Shown here: piece by piece, positions 33,312 through 44,694 of the stretch
How positions within the stretch are numbered: position 1 is the stretch's first letter
Layout: each line of letters begins with the position of its first letter
DNA from: Salticus scenicus
Lineage: Eukaryota; Arthropoda; Arachnida; Araneae; Salticidae
Length of the DNA: 64,000 bases
Direction: 5' to 3'
NCBI GenBank assembly: GCA_963930645.1
Contig: OZ005661.1
Location: 197,144,532 to 197,208,531, forward strand
Notes under the pieces: generated by a model
Database searches by the model: none
Told to the model about the DNA's origin: nothing
Seen by the model: the letters and a program-made list of their open reading frames with translations, nothing else
Made by a program: the position numbers and the translations under genes

Positions 33312-33633
33312 CATAGCCTCCTAAACTAGATGCCTGTCGCGTAGCTCGGAAACTCGGCAACAGTTCAAACGATAGACAGCGCCCCCTGGTACAGATTGTC
33401 CGACTTTTTTATTCAACAGCCACCAAAAATTTTTAAAAGTGCGATTTGATGTACATAAAAGGCGAATAGAATCGAAAAAACGTCGATTATATATATCATA
33501 CATGACTACTTAAAATTATTGGTGATAGTTGAATAAAAAATTCGCGCAATCTGTACCAGGTGGCGCTGTCTACCGCTTGAACTGTTGCCAAGTTTCCGAA
33601 CTACGCAACAGGCATCTAGTTTAGGAGGCTATG
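33312..33633. mobile_element. 322-bp MITE with ~100-bp inverted arms and 7-bp target duplication
   Basis: Tips CATAGCCTCCTAAACTAGAT on both sides (inverted on the right), flanked by ATCTGAT at 33305-33311 and 33634-33640. The arms hold CAGCGCCCCCTGGTAC on the left and, inverted, CAGCGCCACCTGGTAC on the right, in otherwise AT-rich DNA. The centre is AT-rich and non-coding. The short minus-strand frame through it is an artefact. I cannot assign the superfamily; a 7-bp duplication is unusual and could be an eroded 8-bp one. Confidence 0.88.
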
Positions 33634-33640
33634 ATCTGAT

Positions 33641-35900
33641 AAATATAATAGTGGAATATCTAAACATTATTTGGCTTTTAAATTTTCACTGTAATGCTAC
33701 GAAAATGTACTTGATAAACCTGTTACAAAACATTTTTAATAAATGTTTGTTTATTTTTATGGGAAATAAAAAAATATTTAGTTAGAATGTGGTAATTTAA
33801 GATCTTGTGGCTTTTAATTGAGATTAAAAGCGGTATTCAAATTCACAAAAATGTTTGTGCTAAAAAAACGTCGATATTAGTATTCACATTAAATATTTTA
33901 CGAAGAATAAAACATTTTTTTTACATTCTAATATGTTTATTTAAGATAATTATACATTTTTATTAAGTTAAAAGTGAAATTTAACTAACCATGTTAATTG
34001 TACGAATAAAATACGTATTAGATAAAAACTTCATCGGGATTTATCACATTTAATTTTATAGAAACTCGTATTTTGCATTAAGCGTACTGGAAATATTGCA
34101 ATAAAAGGAAAGTAAAGCTTGTAATAAAAACTAAAATATATTCATCGAGAGAATTTCATCTTGTAATCCTTCGTAAATATGACTATGTAGCTAAGTAATC
34201 ATTCGTTGTCACTTAAGCCCTATTTCATGAATATTAAATAAGGCACAGCATGAAATAAATTTTCGCTCTGCTTGTTAGAGTAAATATAAATATGGTCGAT
34301 ACATTAAGTCTTTATTTAGCTGAGAATTCATTTACTTAATACTGAAAAATAAATATGCGTAATAAGTGCTTTTTTTTTTTTTTTTTTTTTTTTTTTTTGA
34401 ATGTTCATAGTAAAGAGAAAGAAAATTTCATCAATATGTGTTTCTGTTATATGGTTATATATACTATATAATGTGAAGATAGGTAACTGCAGCAAAACTT
34501 TGGCTTATTTCGAAATTAATCTCATTTTGCTCAGTTGCTATTATACTTACACCTTTAAAAATTTTTAATCACATACTACTAACGATTGGCTTTGAAAAAA
34601 AAAAACTGTTTTTTTTTATAATTTGGCTATGTGCCACTTAATGAAAAAAAAAAAAAATATGAAAATTGTTTATTCCATTACCTTACAGGTTGCGGCAACT
34701 GTAATCTCGGACTACTGCACCCATATGAAGTACATTCAAAGATATTTTATTCGAGTTACCAGAGAGTGAAAATTTTCAGGAATCTAAGTTTATATGAATC
34801 TTTAAAATAATACAAATCTTTATAGATTTGTAAAACTTTCTGTATATTAAAAACTAATACTTCAAATCTGAAACGTTTAAACATTCCAACAACATCTTAA
34901 TAAAGTTCAGGATATTATTTATTGTTGAAAATTAATAGACGAAACTGAAAATGGGATTTTACAAAAAAATGCATAAGTGGTCTAACTGAATTGTTTCGGA
35001 CAAGTATAAATACTCTGGTACATTTTCCCGGCACATAAAAATCCTGGGGTAAGTGTAACGACGAATAAAAAACCACAAAGGTTAAGAACCAAATCAAAAT
35101 TAATTAATTCAAAAATTACATACAAAAATTTAAAAAATTCTAAAAAATTCTCCTTCTAAAAAGTACTCTTCTAAAAAAATTCAACATGCGAATAATAATA
35201 ATAATAATTCTATACCAAAAATTGTGAAGTTTGCTTGAAAATTATAGCAACTGCAAAGTTCGAATTTTGAGAAGGGCATTCTGTTGAAGAAAGAAATATA
35301 TGCTAAAACTATTAATATTTCATATTTCATTTGGTTTTCTAAAGTTAAACGTAAGAAAGAAATGTTCAAACAAAGAGATATTATACCTATTAGATCCAGA
35401 ATGAGTTTATCAGTTGAGTTATAAGAGTGGTTAAGATAAATATTTACATAATAAATACTTATTGAATTGTATGTAATACTTATTGAATGTAATACTAATG
35501 AATGTAGTAGTTATTGAAGGTATTTCGAATAAAAATACAGGGTGGACCAAAAGCCACTGTCATATTTGAAACTTTAGTATGGAATCAAATAGATGGCGTA
35601 CGGGAGTGCGGTCTGAAACAAAATAATTTACTGGAAAAGGTTTAGTTTAAGAAAATAAAAAAAGAATATTTTCCCGTTTTGTTCAAAGATAGCGCTGTAC
35701 TTTAAAAACAACAAGAAAACACCAAAAACACAAAGAAAGCACATAAAGAGCATTTATTTTGCAAACACGTCCATTGAATTGGATGTTGTCTGAGTGAGGT
35801 TCGAGCTATAGAAAGCGTACACAATGAAATATTTTAGTGAATGTCACAAAAATAAATACCATTTATTTGCTTTTCTTGCATGTTTTCTCATTTTGTTTTA
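33641..35900. other. AT-rich stretch, no gene seen
   Basis: Poly(T) at 34371-34398. A fragment at about 34685-34760 (GCGGCAACTGTAATCTCGGA) resembles the unit of the array at 42.17 kb. AGGGTGGACCAAAAGCCACT at 35541-35560 looks like a mariner-type tip, but I found no partner. Confidence 0.5.
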
Positions 35901-35905
35901 ATATA

Positions 35906-36585
35906 CGAGGTCTGTCCAATAAATACGCGAACTGGTGCCATCTGTCGGCCATGACGCGGACTATAGCCTCGCTCACAGGCGGTGCTAGTTGCCTGAGACC
36001 CAATGAACCATCAGTACATGGCGGATCGTCGAGCTGTGCGTATTGTGAAAGTTGTGTTAGTTTCTGTTGTCCTTGTTCTTACTGTGTGTCGAAAATGGAA
36101 ATTGACGAAAATAATAAATTATTTTTTTTTACAGTTCTCAAGCGTTTGAGAGATCGCGTGCGTCGTGTGTGACGAAATTTAACTCAAGACGATGGATGGA
36201 TCCTTCACCATGACTTGCACATTCAGCACCTGCACATTCAGCATTGATTGTTCGCCAGTTTCTGGCAAAAAATTCAATCACCATCCTTGATCATCCTCCT
36301 TATTAGCCAGATCTCGCTCCATGCGACTTTTTTTTATTCCCCAAATGCATAAATGTGATGAGCGGACATCACTGGGAAGATGTGTACACAATAAAAGAAG
36401 AAACGACGCGAAAACTAAAAGGCCTGACTGCCGAAGACATCCAAGGGTGCTTTGAACAGCGAAAAAGAAGATGGAATAAGTGAACGAATGGAGAGCACTT
36501 TGAAGGGGACAAAATCGATGCAGACTAAATTTTGCAAAATAAACTTTTTATGGCCTTAGTTCGCGTATTTATTGGACAGACCTCG
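35906..36585 (+). mobile_element. Internally deleted mariner element
   Basis: Tips CGAGGTCTGTCCAATAAATA and, inverted, the same sequence, both continuing into CGCGAACT, about 27 bp. Length is about 680 bp against about 1.3 kb for a full mariner. The centre and N-terminal coding half are missing. Flanking TA is clear only on the left. Confidence 0.85.
36134..36480 (+). pseudogene. Mariner transposase C-terminal remnant
   Basis: Reading with frame changes gives LKRLRDRVRRV, DDGWILHHD, LIVRQFLAKNSITILDHPPY, PDLAPCDFF and FPKCIKCDE. The order is that of a mariner DD34D catalytic domain: the second Asp in LHHD and the third in PDLAPCDFF. A short duplicated segment (CACATTCAGCACCTG / CACATTCAGCATTG, about 36221-36245) replaces the NAPAH that should follow LHHD. 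Several stops make it dead. Confidence 0.8.
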
Positions 36586-36830
36586 TGCAGCGGCATATGT
36601 TATTTGCATTCCTTCTTGGCCTTCGTAGCAATTTTAATGGGCAGTAGTGTGTATGTATTAAGTGAAGTAAAAAGTTTTAAAGCGAGTTTTGTATGATTTC
36701 TACTTTAAAGTAGCATACCAGTCAGTACACTGCGTTTGTGTCATGTGATAGAAATTGGTTTCTAGATATCAAACCGACGCAGGAACTACGGTAAAAGTGA
36801 AAGTAAAGTCGAAATTTTGACGGTCAAAGA

Positions 36831-38160
36831 TGTCATACGATAAGACATTAATTTGTGACTGCATTCTTTATGAGTTTCACCAGCAAAAAAGTGCTGTAAA
36901 AGAATGTCAATCCTATTGTTCTGTTTTAAGGGAGAATATCGTATCAAAAAGCACATGTGAGTATTGATTTCGACATTTTAAAGATGGTGATTTTGATGTT
37001 AGCGATCGAAAATGTAACGGCTCTCAACTGAACGCTAGCCATGATCACACTGAAAAAAAAAGTTGTCTGTTGACAATACAGAATTGACTAACCCAAACAG
37101 CTGACTAGAAAACTTGAGTTAAAAATTTCACAAGCTGAACTAGTCCCTAAAACAAAACCCCAGACTAAGAAGGTTAATATTATCCGTTAAGACGGCTATA
37201 TCTGATAATATTACTCTTCCTAGTCTGGGGTATTGTTTTGGAGACTAGTTCAGCTAGCACACTTTTTAACTGAAGTTTCCTAGTCAGCTATTTGGGTTAG
37301 TCAATTCTGTATTGTCAACTGACAACTTTTTTTTCTGTGTGGTGATTTGCAAACACTTTTGGATAAATATGCATCTTAAAAACAAAATAAACTTGCTGCA
37401 CAATTAGGCGTATCACAAAAAGCGATTTCTAATCGCTTGCATAGATTGTGAAAACATTCAGAAAGCAGGAAAATGGGTCCCACATGCGTAAAACCAGAAA
37501 AACAAAGATGACCGTGTCTTGAAGTGAGTGAATTCGCTAAAAACGCAGCATAAGAAATCTTTCTTGTGGAAAATCGTGGCAGGAAAGGAAAAATTGGTAT
37601 ATTATGACAATCCAGAACGAAAAAAATATTGGGTGAATCCCGACGAAGCAACAGCATCAACGCCGAAAAGAGACATTCTCTGTAAAAAAAAGTTCTCCTA
37701 TGAATCTGGTGGGATGTAAAGGGAGTACGGTATTACGAACTTCTGGAGCCCGATGTAAGTGTAAAGTCTGAACGCTATAAACAACAATTGGTGCGATTAA
37801 AGCATGAAGTCGATAAAAAAGTCCATTTATTGGGAAAGGTTTACGGCCCATCAAATTGCTCCATGACAATGCAAGGTCTCGTGTTGCAAAACTGGTAAAG
37901 GACACGTTAGTGACGCTTGGCTTGCAAGTTTTGGAATAATCAGCGTATACCCCGACATAGCCCCTTCGGACTACTATTTGTTTCGGGCGACGCAGAATGC
38001 CTTGTGTTCTGTATACTTCCGGACAGTGGAGGAAGTAAGAAAATGGGTTGATGATTTCATCGTGTCAAAAGAGTAAATTTTGTATTCTGCTGGCATCCGT
38101 GAACTGCCTGACCGATGGCGTGATGTATTCGATAATGATGGAGATTATTTTGATGAATAG
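36831..38160 (+). pseudogene. Second mariner transposase, broken and carrying a MITE
   Basis: The N-terminal DNA-binding region reads MSYDKTLICDCILYEFHQQ, later FRHFKDGDFDV. A MITE (37046-37342) then interrupts it. After that come LAAQLGVSQKAISNRLH (second helix-turn-helix), QHKKSFLWKIVAGKEKL, YYDNPERKKYWVNPDEA, GVRYYELLEPDVSV, LHDNARSRVAKLVKDTL, PSDYYLFRATQNALCS and ELPDRWRDVFDNDGDYFDE up to the terminal TAG. Catalytic Asp 1, normally VTGDEKW, is Lys here (VAGKEKL); Asp 2 (LHDNA) and Asp 3 (PSDYYLF) remain. Multiple stops and shifts. Terminal repeats were not found; a solo LTR begins three bases after the stop. Confidence 0.88.
37046..37342. mobile_element. CACACTG-tipped MITE inside the mariner gene
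   Basis: About 297 bp with arms of roughly 120 bp: CACACTGAAAAAAAAAGTTG at the left; TTGTCAACTGACAACTTTTT to CTGTGTG at the right, inverted. GACTAACCCAAACAGCTGAC is inverted near 37285. It interrupts the mariner frame between the first and second helix-turn-helix, so it arrived after the mariner. Target duplication not resolved. Confidence 0.85.
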
Positions 38161-38163
38161 AGG

Positions 38164-38731
38164 TGTGAGGAATACGTGGTCTCCATTCCTCAATCTTAAA
38201 TTAATCTAACTTAAGTAGTAAATGATAAATGCACAAGTCTTAAAGTTAAATACAGATAAAGTTTATTAGAGATTAAGTTCAAGGCGGGTGTTGGGCTAAC
38301 TCAGAAATAACTCTTAAATAACTTTAGGGGCAACTTCAGTAAATCATTAAATAAATGTAACTTATTCTCACCAATACAGATACTGTCGACGATTGCTCTC
38401 TGCCGATCCACAATGCTCCGCCGGCGAAAGGATTCCCTAAATTCGCCTAACTTTACACTCTAGATTAGCACCTTCCAAAACGGCTTTGACATCCACCAAA
38501 ACTAAGAACTTATCACAAAAGATCACTTAAGCAAACTCTTTCTTCTTCGGCTCTGCACCACTCCTCTACTCTCCTTCTTTACAACACACCTCCACATTTA
38601 TATCTAAGCTTCATCCATTCCACTCACTTCATTTAATTCTAAGACTTCTCCTTATTCACTCGCGCTTCGCAACTTATGAACTTAGATGCAGCGCCATGCT
38701 GACGTGAGCTCTACTACACACCGACCTTACA
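38164..38731 (-). mobile_element. Solo LTR, minus strand
   Basis: 568 bp, TGTGAGG at the left and CCTTACA at the right, so on the minus strand TGTAAGG...CCTCACA. In that orientation it has TAGATATAAATG as a TATA-like box in the middle and CTAATAAACTTTATC as a polyadenylation signal near the end, both in the right order for an LTR. No pol or second LTR nearby. Flanks AGAGG and AAGGT are not a clean duplication. Confidence 0.7.
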
Positions 38732-39402
38732 AAGGTATCATTATCAGATTTAAATTACATATTCATTTACTTGATACACACTTTAAAATTTATTACTGCA
38801 CCTATATAATACGTTATGCATGTGCGTTAATATGGAATATTGACACATACTCGGAAATTTTATAATCCTGTCAGATGCATATATTGTATATCTTTGCTAA
38901 ATATATATATATATGTTTCATTTTTGGTTTGTGATACTGTTTAATCTAATTTCCTTTTTTATTTTGTTTCGTTGCAAGATAGAGACTTGAGTTCTATATT
39001 GCTTGAATTAGCTATACAGCTTTCCGAAATCTTGCAGTATGTTGACCGAGGTGCAAGTTTCCTGAAATTCAACATTTCTGGTTTTCTGCATCTAAAATTC
39101 TATTTTTCATTTCATGAATTATCTGATCCTCGTGGTTAATTTATCTCTTTCGATTTCTAATAATTGATGAAGGTTTCGATTGGTTTAATGGTTTTTGCAA
39201 ATTATCTCATCGATAGACTTATGTTTGTGTCATTTGCCTTCTGCGTAAGTACTTTATCACGTTTTTACTAATCAGTGTAATCAAATTAAATTATCGTGAC
39301 AATAATTTTATTCGAAATACATCTCATTTAAAATTTTATATGTTGGTATTTTCAGCTATCTTTCATTTGCTGAGTGTTGCAAAGGAATTAAATTATTCAA
39401 AT

Positions 39403-39444
<42 letters not shown>

Positions 39445-40729
39445 TTTTCAAATAATGTTTCTTTAATGTATGATGAAAAAATAAAGACTTTACACGGCTC
39501 ATCCAAAACAGAAAAATATTTGATATTGCATTGCAACTTTTCCATTGAATGTGGATGTATTATACCCAAATAAGTGACATACAGCTTAGGAAGAAATACT
39601 CAAACTTGTTTACTTTTGTTTTTCAGAAAACTTTCATTTAAATTTCTATAAACAACCGTTAATTACTAACTGTTCGTAAAGGCACTTGGGGATTCACCAG
39701 ATTTTTTTCAATATGTTGCTTGCACATAAAATAGGCAGTTATCATATATTTAAGATATAGAAAAATAACCTTTCTATACTAACCGTACCTTTGAAAAAAT
39801 CCATATTACATATTTTAATAATTAGAATATATTTTTAAATTTTAGAGTTTGATATTTTATACATATTTAATATTTTTGTAATAGGTAATAGTCAATATTT
39901 TTTATTCATTGTTATTTATTTATTTTTTGTTTTACTTTATTTTATTTATTTATCTATCTATCTATCTATATATTTTTTTATTATTATTTATTTATCTTTC
40001 TTTCTTTATATATTTAACTAAAAGAAAAAAATCCCGTTCAGCAAATTTTTATTGTTTTTAACGTGATGAAACTAGATACTGAGCATAAAAAGACAACTAA
40101 TCTTAAAACTGATATTTTCTAGAGAAACTAAAGTTTCTGAGAAGAGAAAAACATCAAAATAAATTAACAAAAGTACGTAGAATTCTAATATAAAAGAAGA
40201 AATAAAAAAGAAAAGAAAAGAAAAAATTCGTTGTTTAAAATTTTATTTATTTTATCTTTCTACAACTGAACAAGTGAAAGTCCCTTGGGCGTTTTTGAAG
40301 CAACACTAGTAAAAGATTTTTTCTTTTTTTTCTTCTGAAATCAAGAATATTTTATTTATTTATTTCCTTTCTTTTAAAGTTTTTTTTTTTCCTTTTTCAC
40401 TGACGTGCTGAAACTGTAACTTTTCAAATCTTAAACATGTTCTATTAAAAAGCAAAAGTTTCAACATTTCAGTTTAAAGGAAGGCATTAGTGAATTACGC
40501 CATACCTGTTGTTTAATATATATATATATATATATAAATTTGAATTTATCGTTTTCTCATCGTTTCAAATAAATTTTTTAAAAGTTACATTTATGATCAA
40601 CTATCACTAATGTATTAAATATTATATATCTTCTCTTTCTTTTTTCTTTTATTTTCTATGTATCATAAAGTTGAGATATAATTTTTTATGTAACTTTATC
40701 TTACGTAATAATTTTTAAACAAATTATTA
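38732..40729. other. AT-rich stretch, no gene seen
   Basis: Simple repeats: TA at 38899-38915 and 39407-39440, (TATC)n at about 39950-39970, A/G-rich at 40196-40226. No recognisable gene. Confidence 0.6.
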
Positions 40730-41278
40730 TTCAATTTTTCTCAAAAGTAAGCTTCAGAAAAAATTAAAAATTTCAACAATTTTAGAAAAGAAAACTGAAT
40801 AAAAATTGGTGTTAAGGATGCATTACCGATAGGTGAAAACGCACATGCCTTCAAAATTTTAAACTAAATCCAGAATTTTCTTTATGTATTCACTTTTCTT
40901 TTGCTTTTATAATAGACCTTTTGAAAAAAATATAATTACTAATTTATAAACAAGGAACATCACCTGAAAAATAAAAATGTCGATACATTATTTTACAACG
41001 AACGTCTTATCCAATTTTCATGCTTGTATTATTTGAAAAAAAGTTATTCATATGTGAAAAAAACTAAAAAAAACTAAAAAAAAAAAAAAAAAAACCCGAA
41101 GTAACAGAAAAGTGAATGTAGGAAGAAAAATCCGATTTTAATCTATCACATAGATGTATGTGCATCTTGACCTATCCGTAATGCATCCTTATATTTTCTT
41201 TAAGTTTTCTTCTCTAAAATTGTTATTTTTTTTCCTTTTTTCTAAAGATTATTTTTGAGAAAAATAATTATTACTCAT
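40730..41278. mobile_element. Foldback element with degenerate ~100-bp arms
   Basis: The left arm holds AAGGATGCATTACCGATAGG; the right arm has CCTATCCGTAATGCATCCTT. Pairing extends outward through AATTTTAGA(A/G)AAGAAAAC to the A/T-rich ends. Centre contains poly(A) at 41070-41093. No coding frame. Probably an old MITE. Confidence 0.65.
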
Positions 41279-41341
41279 GCTAAAGTTATATGAAATTCAA
41301 TTAATTATATGATAACGAGATTGACATTTCAATTTTATGGT

Positions 41342-41373
<32 letters not shown>

Positions 41374-41520
41374 GTTATGCGCAAAAGAAGGAAATAAGAA
41401 AATAGGTGGTTGCTTTAATTTTTAACATCAGTGTATATACATCATTGTGTACTTAAATTTAAGCCTTATAAGAAAACCAACTAACACAAAATGAAGTGCA
41501 TTTCTAGCAATTTCTAAATA

Positions 41521-41870
41521 TAACCCCAATCTACCCAAAGAATTTGGATTGCCCTGAAAACGAATGATGAATGGTTTCCATACCCCAATCTACTCAAAGC
41601 ATGCTTTTATGCATATAAAAAATACGTTCATTCCTTTTTCTTTATGGCAGTTTATAGGAACCTGTACTTACCTGTACATACCACTGTACTTACCGGAAAT
41701 TTCCCCCATAAACGTAATGTATTTGAATTCTTTTGGATGTCTCTGTACACAGACCATTTGTTTGATATCAACGAAAACTTTAGTATAGCATCACTATATC
41801 ATAAAAATTTAGAATACCGAGTTTGGACTCTGCTGTATAGATAACAGGCACACACTCATTCTATGGTATG
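41521..41870 (+). mobile_element. F1 family fragment
   Basis: Contains the F1 core (CGTAATGTATTTGAATTC, TCTCTGTACACAGACC) and the downstream GCATCACTATATCATAAA and GAATACCGAGTTTGGACT. Both ends are lost. In this copy the core frame reads RNVFEFFWMSLYTDHLF without a stop, which matters for the core discussed in the findings. Confidence 0.65.
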
Positions 41871-41883
41871 GCAGGTGGGTGAT

Positions 41884-41981
41884 GTGCCCTTAGCGACCGT
41901 GCCCTTAGCGGAATGTGCCCTTAGCGGAATGGGGTTAAAGGAAAGAAGGAGGAATAGAAGAAACCATGCCCTTAGCGGAAA
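41884..41981. repeat. Short tandem array of TGCCCTTAGCGGAA
   Basis: Three adjacent copies at 41884, 41899 and 41915 with 15-16-bp spacing, and a fourth at about 41966. Confidence 0.8.
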
Positions 41982-42169
41982 TGAGAAGGTAAGTTAATTC
42001 TCAAACTGATATATGTTCATTATCGAGTGTTCTGTATGGAAAATGGAGTAAATATTGTTATTGGTTTATGTACAGGAATAGCCGAAAGTATTCCAAAGCA
42101 TTTCGTTTTATGAGAGTTATTTCTACAAACCGAATTTTAATAATTTAGCACTTGTGTGTGGGGGAAAAT

Positions 42170-42790
42170 TTTTTGCGGCAACTGTATCTCCGGAACTACT
42201 GCTCAGAATTGCATAAAAATTTACATGTAGATATGCACCTTGAGTTATATTAGTGCCTGTCAACTTTTGATGCCAACCGCTCAACAGGTGGCTCTGATAT
42301 ACAGCGATTTCCACAATTTAAGGGGAAGCTGCATCTCAGGTTCTATTGTGTATAATCAATCAAAACTTGATATAAGAGAAGGCCATTGTGAGACATTATG
42401 CTGATTTAATTTGAATGCTTATGAACTGACAGGTGGCGCTTCTATACAGATATTTCTGCAATGGACTAACTCAGGAACTACTGCATAGAATTGCATATAA
42501 ATTTATATATTGATGCACTCTAACCTTAATAAGTGTCTATAAATTTTTAGTGTCAACTGCTAACAGGTAGCGCTGCTATACAGCGATTTCCGCAAATTAA
42601 GGGAAGGCTATATCTCAGGTTCTATTGCGTATAATCAAACAAAGCGTGATATATGTGAAGGCCATTATGAGACATTATTCTGATTCAATTTGGATGCCTA
42701 TCGGCCAATAGGTGGCTCTGCTATACTGCAAATTTCCTCGATAACGAGAAAGTTATATCTCAACTTCAATGGCATATAACTGTATGAAAC
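42170..42790. repeat. Four-unit ~140-bp tandem array
   Basis: Each unit has an AGGTGGCGCT-like motif followed by (C/T)TATACAGCGATTTCC. The motifs start at 42286, 42431, 42565 and 42710, spaced 145, 134 and 145 bp. Units alternate in the following segment (CTCAGGTTCTATTG in the first and third, GGAACTACTGCA-type or a decayed form in the others), giving a ~280-bp higher-order period. A related single fragment is at 34.69 kb. No coding frame and no resemblance to a CRISPR array. Confidence 0.75.
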
Positions 42791-44552
42791 TTGATATGTG
42801 AGATAACTATTATAAACATGCATGTTTTAAGATATACCAAATTCCCCCAACAAAAGGTGCATTCAAACTATGGATTATATACAGACAGAAATATTTTTAG
42901 CGTTGACATTTTGCACATTCCATTCATTACACCTGTATATACTTAACTATTTCCTTCCCAATTTATCCATTTATTTGACAAAAGTTTACTTGATTCAGGG
43001 AAAAATCGTTAATCACGGCAAATAAGAATACTAAAGCATAATAAACGCCGTGATAGTTTATATAATATGTATTTTAATAAATCGTAATATTAATGTCTTT
43101 CAAAATTTCGATATTTTTATTTCCTGAAAGATTATGATTTTAAATGGCATCAGTGATTATATTAAGTACAAATAAAAAATTCTTCGTTGCTTTGTTAACT
43201 ATATAAATTAATATAAATTCTTTCTCGGCTATTATTCTTATTTTCAAAAATTATTTAACTTTTTTGTTTTTAACTTTTGAAGTTCATTTATGAAAAAGTA
43301 TAAGATTTATTGTTTTATGGACGAAAAAGCTGAGAATTTTAACGAAGAGTTTAATGAAGAATTTCGATATTTTATTAGATAATTAATATTTTAAACAGAA
43401 ATTATATATGAGTTAGAGTTTTAAAAAAATAATTTAGAAGTAAAAGTTAAAAACGAGAATTTTTGTGCAAATTTAACATATAATTAATTTTATTTACTAT
43501 TGTTAATAAACAGTCCTATTACTTATTAACAAGTGAACAATTTACCAAGATAAATTCAGAATTGTTTCAACAAATTAGTATTAGTATACTTTCTCTTGTG
43601 AATTTTAAAAATACAGCAATTTTTAATAATAATACATTTTAAATCAACAACAAAATATTGTGTTTGTCTTAGTAAAGAAACATACGGTAATATAGTCTCC
43701 TGCCTTTATAAATGAATTTAATCTAATTTCGCTTTCTGAGTTTAGAATTATCTCACAAACTAGTTTAAATATTTCAAAGTATTTGCATTTAAATTGCTTT
43801 TCCGCCAAACTTTCAATTTCCGTTTGTAAATTCTTAGCTATTATATCTCAGTTGCCAAATTTTGTTCTAGGTGTAGAAAATTTAGAAGACATAACAGAGG
43901 GAATATAAATAAAATTATACTTATAAAACAATTTTAAAAATTGATTTCATAAGCATTTTATTTGTGTTATACCGTGCATCTTTTTGTCATTTCATTATAA
44001 AATAATAATAAAAAAATATATTTCTTTTTGAATATTTTCTCTTATATTTGAGTATTTCAATGCAAGTTACTCCCCAATCATTTAACCACTTTCATTGCGC
44101 ACCATTCAAAACAGAATCTAGAGGCTATTTTAGATCTTCTCGAGTCTATAAACCTCTATTATAATCTCTTACCATTTCGGATATTTTATTCTTGCACAGC
44201 AATTCTCCCTTCAGAGGAAATGATTTTCTCCCTTCTTTGTTATTTTATTATTCCTGAGCACTAAAATATTTTTTAAGATTCAAAAGTTTTAACTTTAATG
44301 AAAAATTTTGTAAATTCAAGTAAATTCAAGTACTTTGTATATTTTTTTTCTCTGAAGGGAGGAGGGAGGATGTTTGCTTTGAATTTTTTTCTCCGTTATA
44401 AATATATGTATATACATATATATATATATATTTTTTTATCATATATTTTGGATTGTTGGAGTATTTAATGATCTGTTATGCTTTATTTTACTACGTTTAG
44501 ATTTTTTAAAAAATTACTATCATTTTTAATATATATATAAATCTCGGTGAAA

Positions 44553-44694
44553 TCCCAAAATCCGGTACCCCTTGGCACTTTTTGGCGACTTTTGTTGCCG
44601 CGATCCCCGCCAACTCGTAGGCAGGGTAGGCGTTATCGTGGTAGGCGCCAGTGGGTGTTATCGCCAACATGGCAAGGGGTACCGGATTTTGGGA
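44553..44694. mobile_element. 142-bp GC-rich MITE with 5-bp target duplication
   Basis: Tips TCCCAAAATCCGGTACCCCT inverted at the right end, flanked by TGAAA on both sides. The centre is GC-rich (CCCCGCCAACTCGTAGGCAG, GGTAGGCGCCAGTG). Copy B of the duplication lacks it at about 54065-54110, so it inserted after the duplication. The plus-strand frame through it is an artefact. Confidence 0.85.

Noticed and set aside
35541..35560. AGGGTGGACCAAAAGCCACT as the left end of a mariner
   Set aside because: No inverted partner was found downstream, so it is only mentioned as a possibility.
35837..36172. 111-aa frame
   Set aside because: It runs from flanking DNA through the mariner terminal repeat into a deleted mariner gene.
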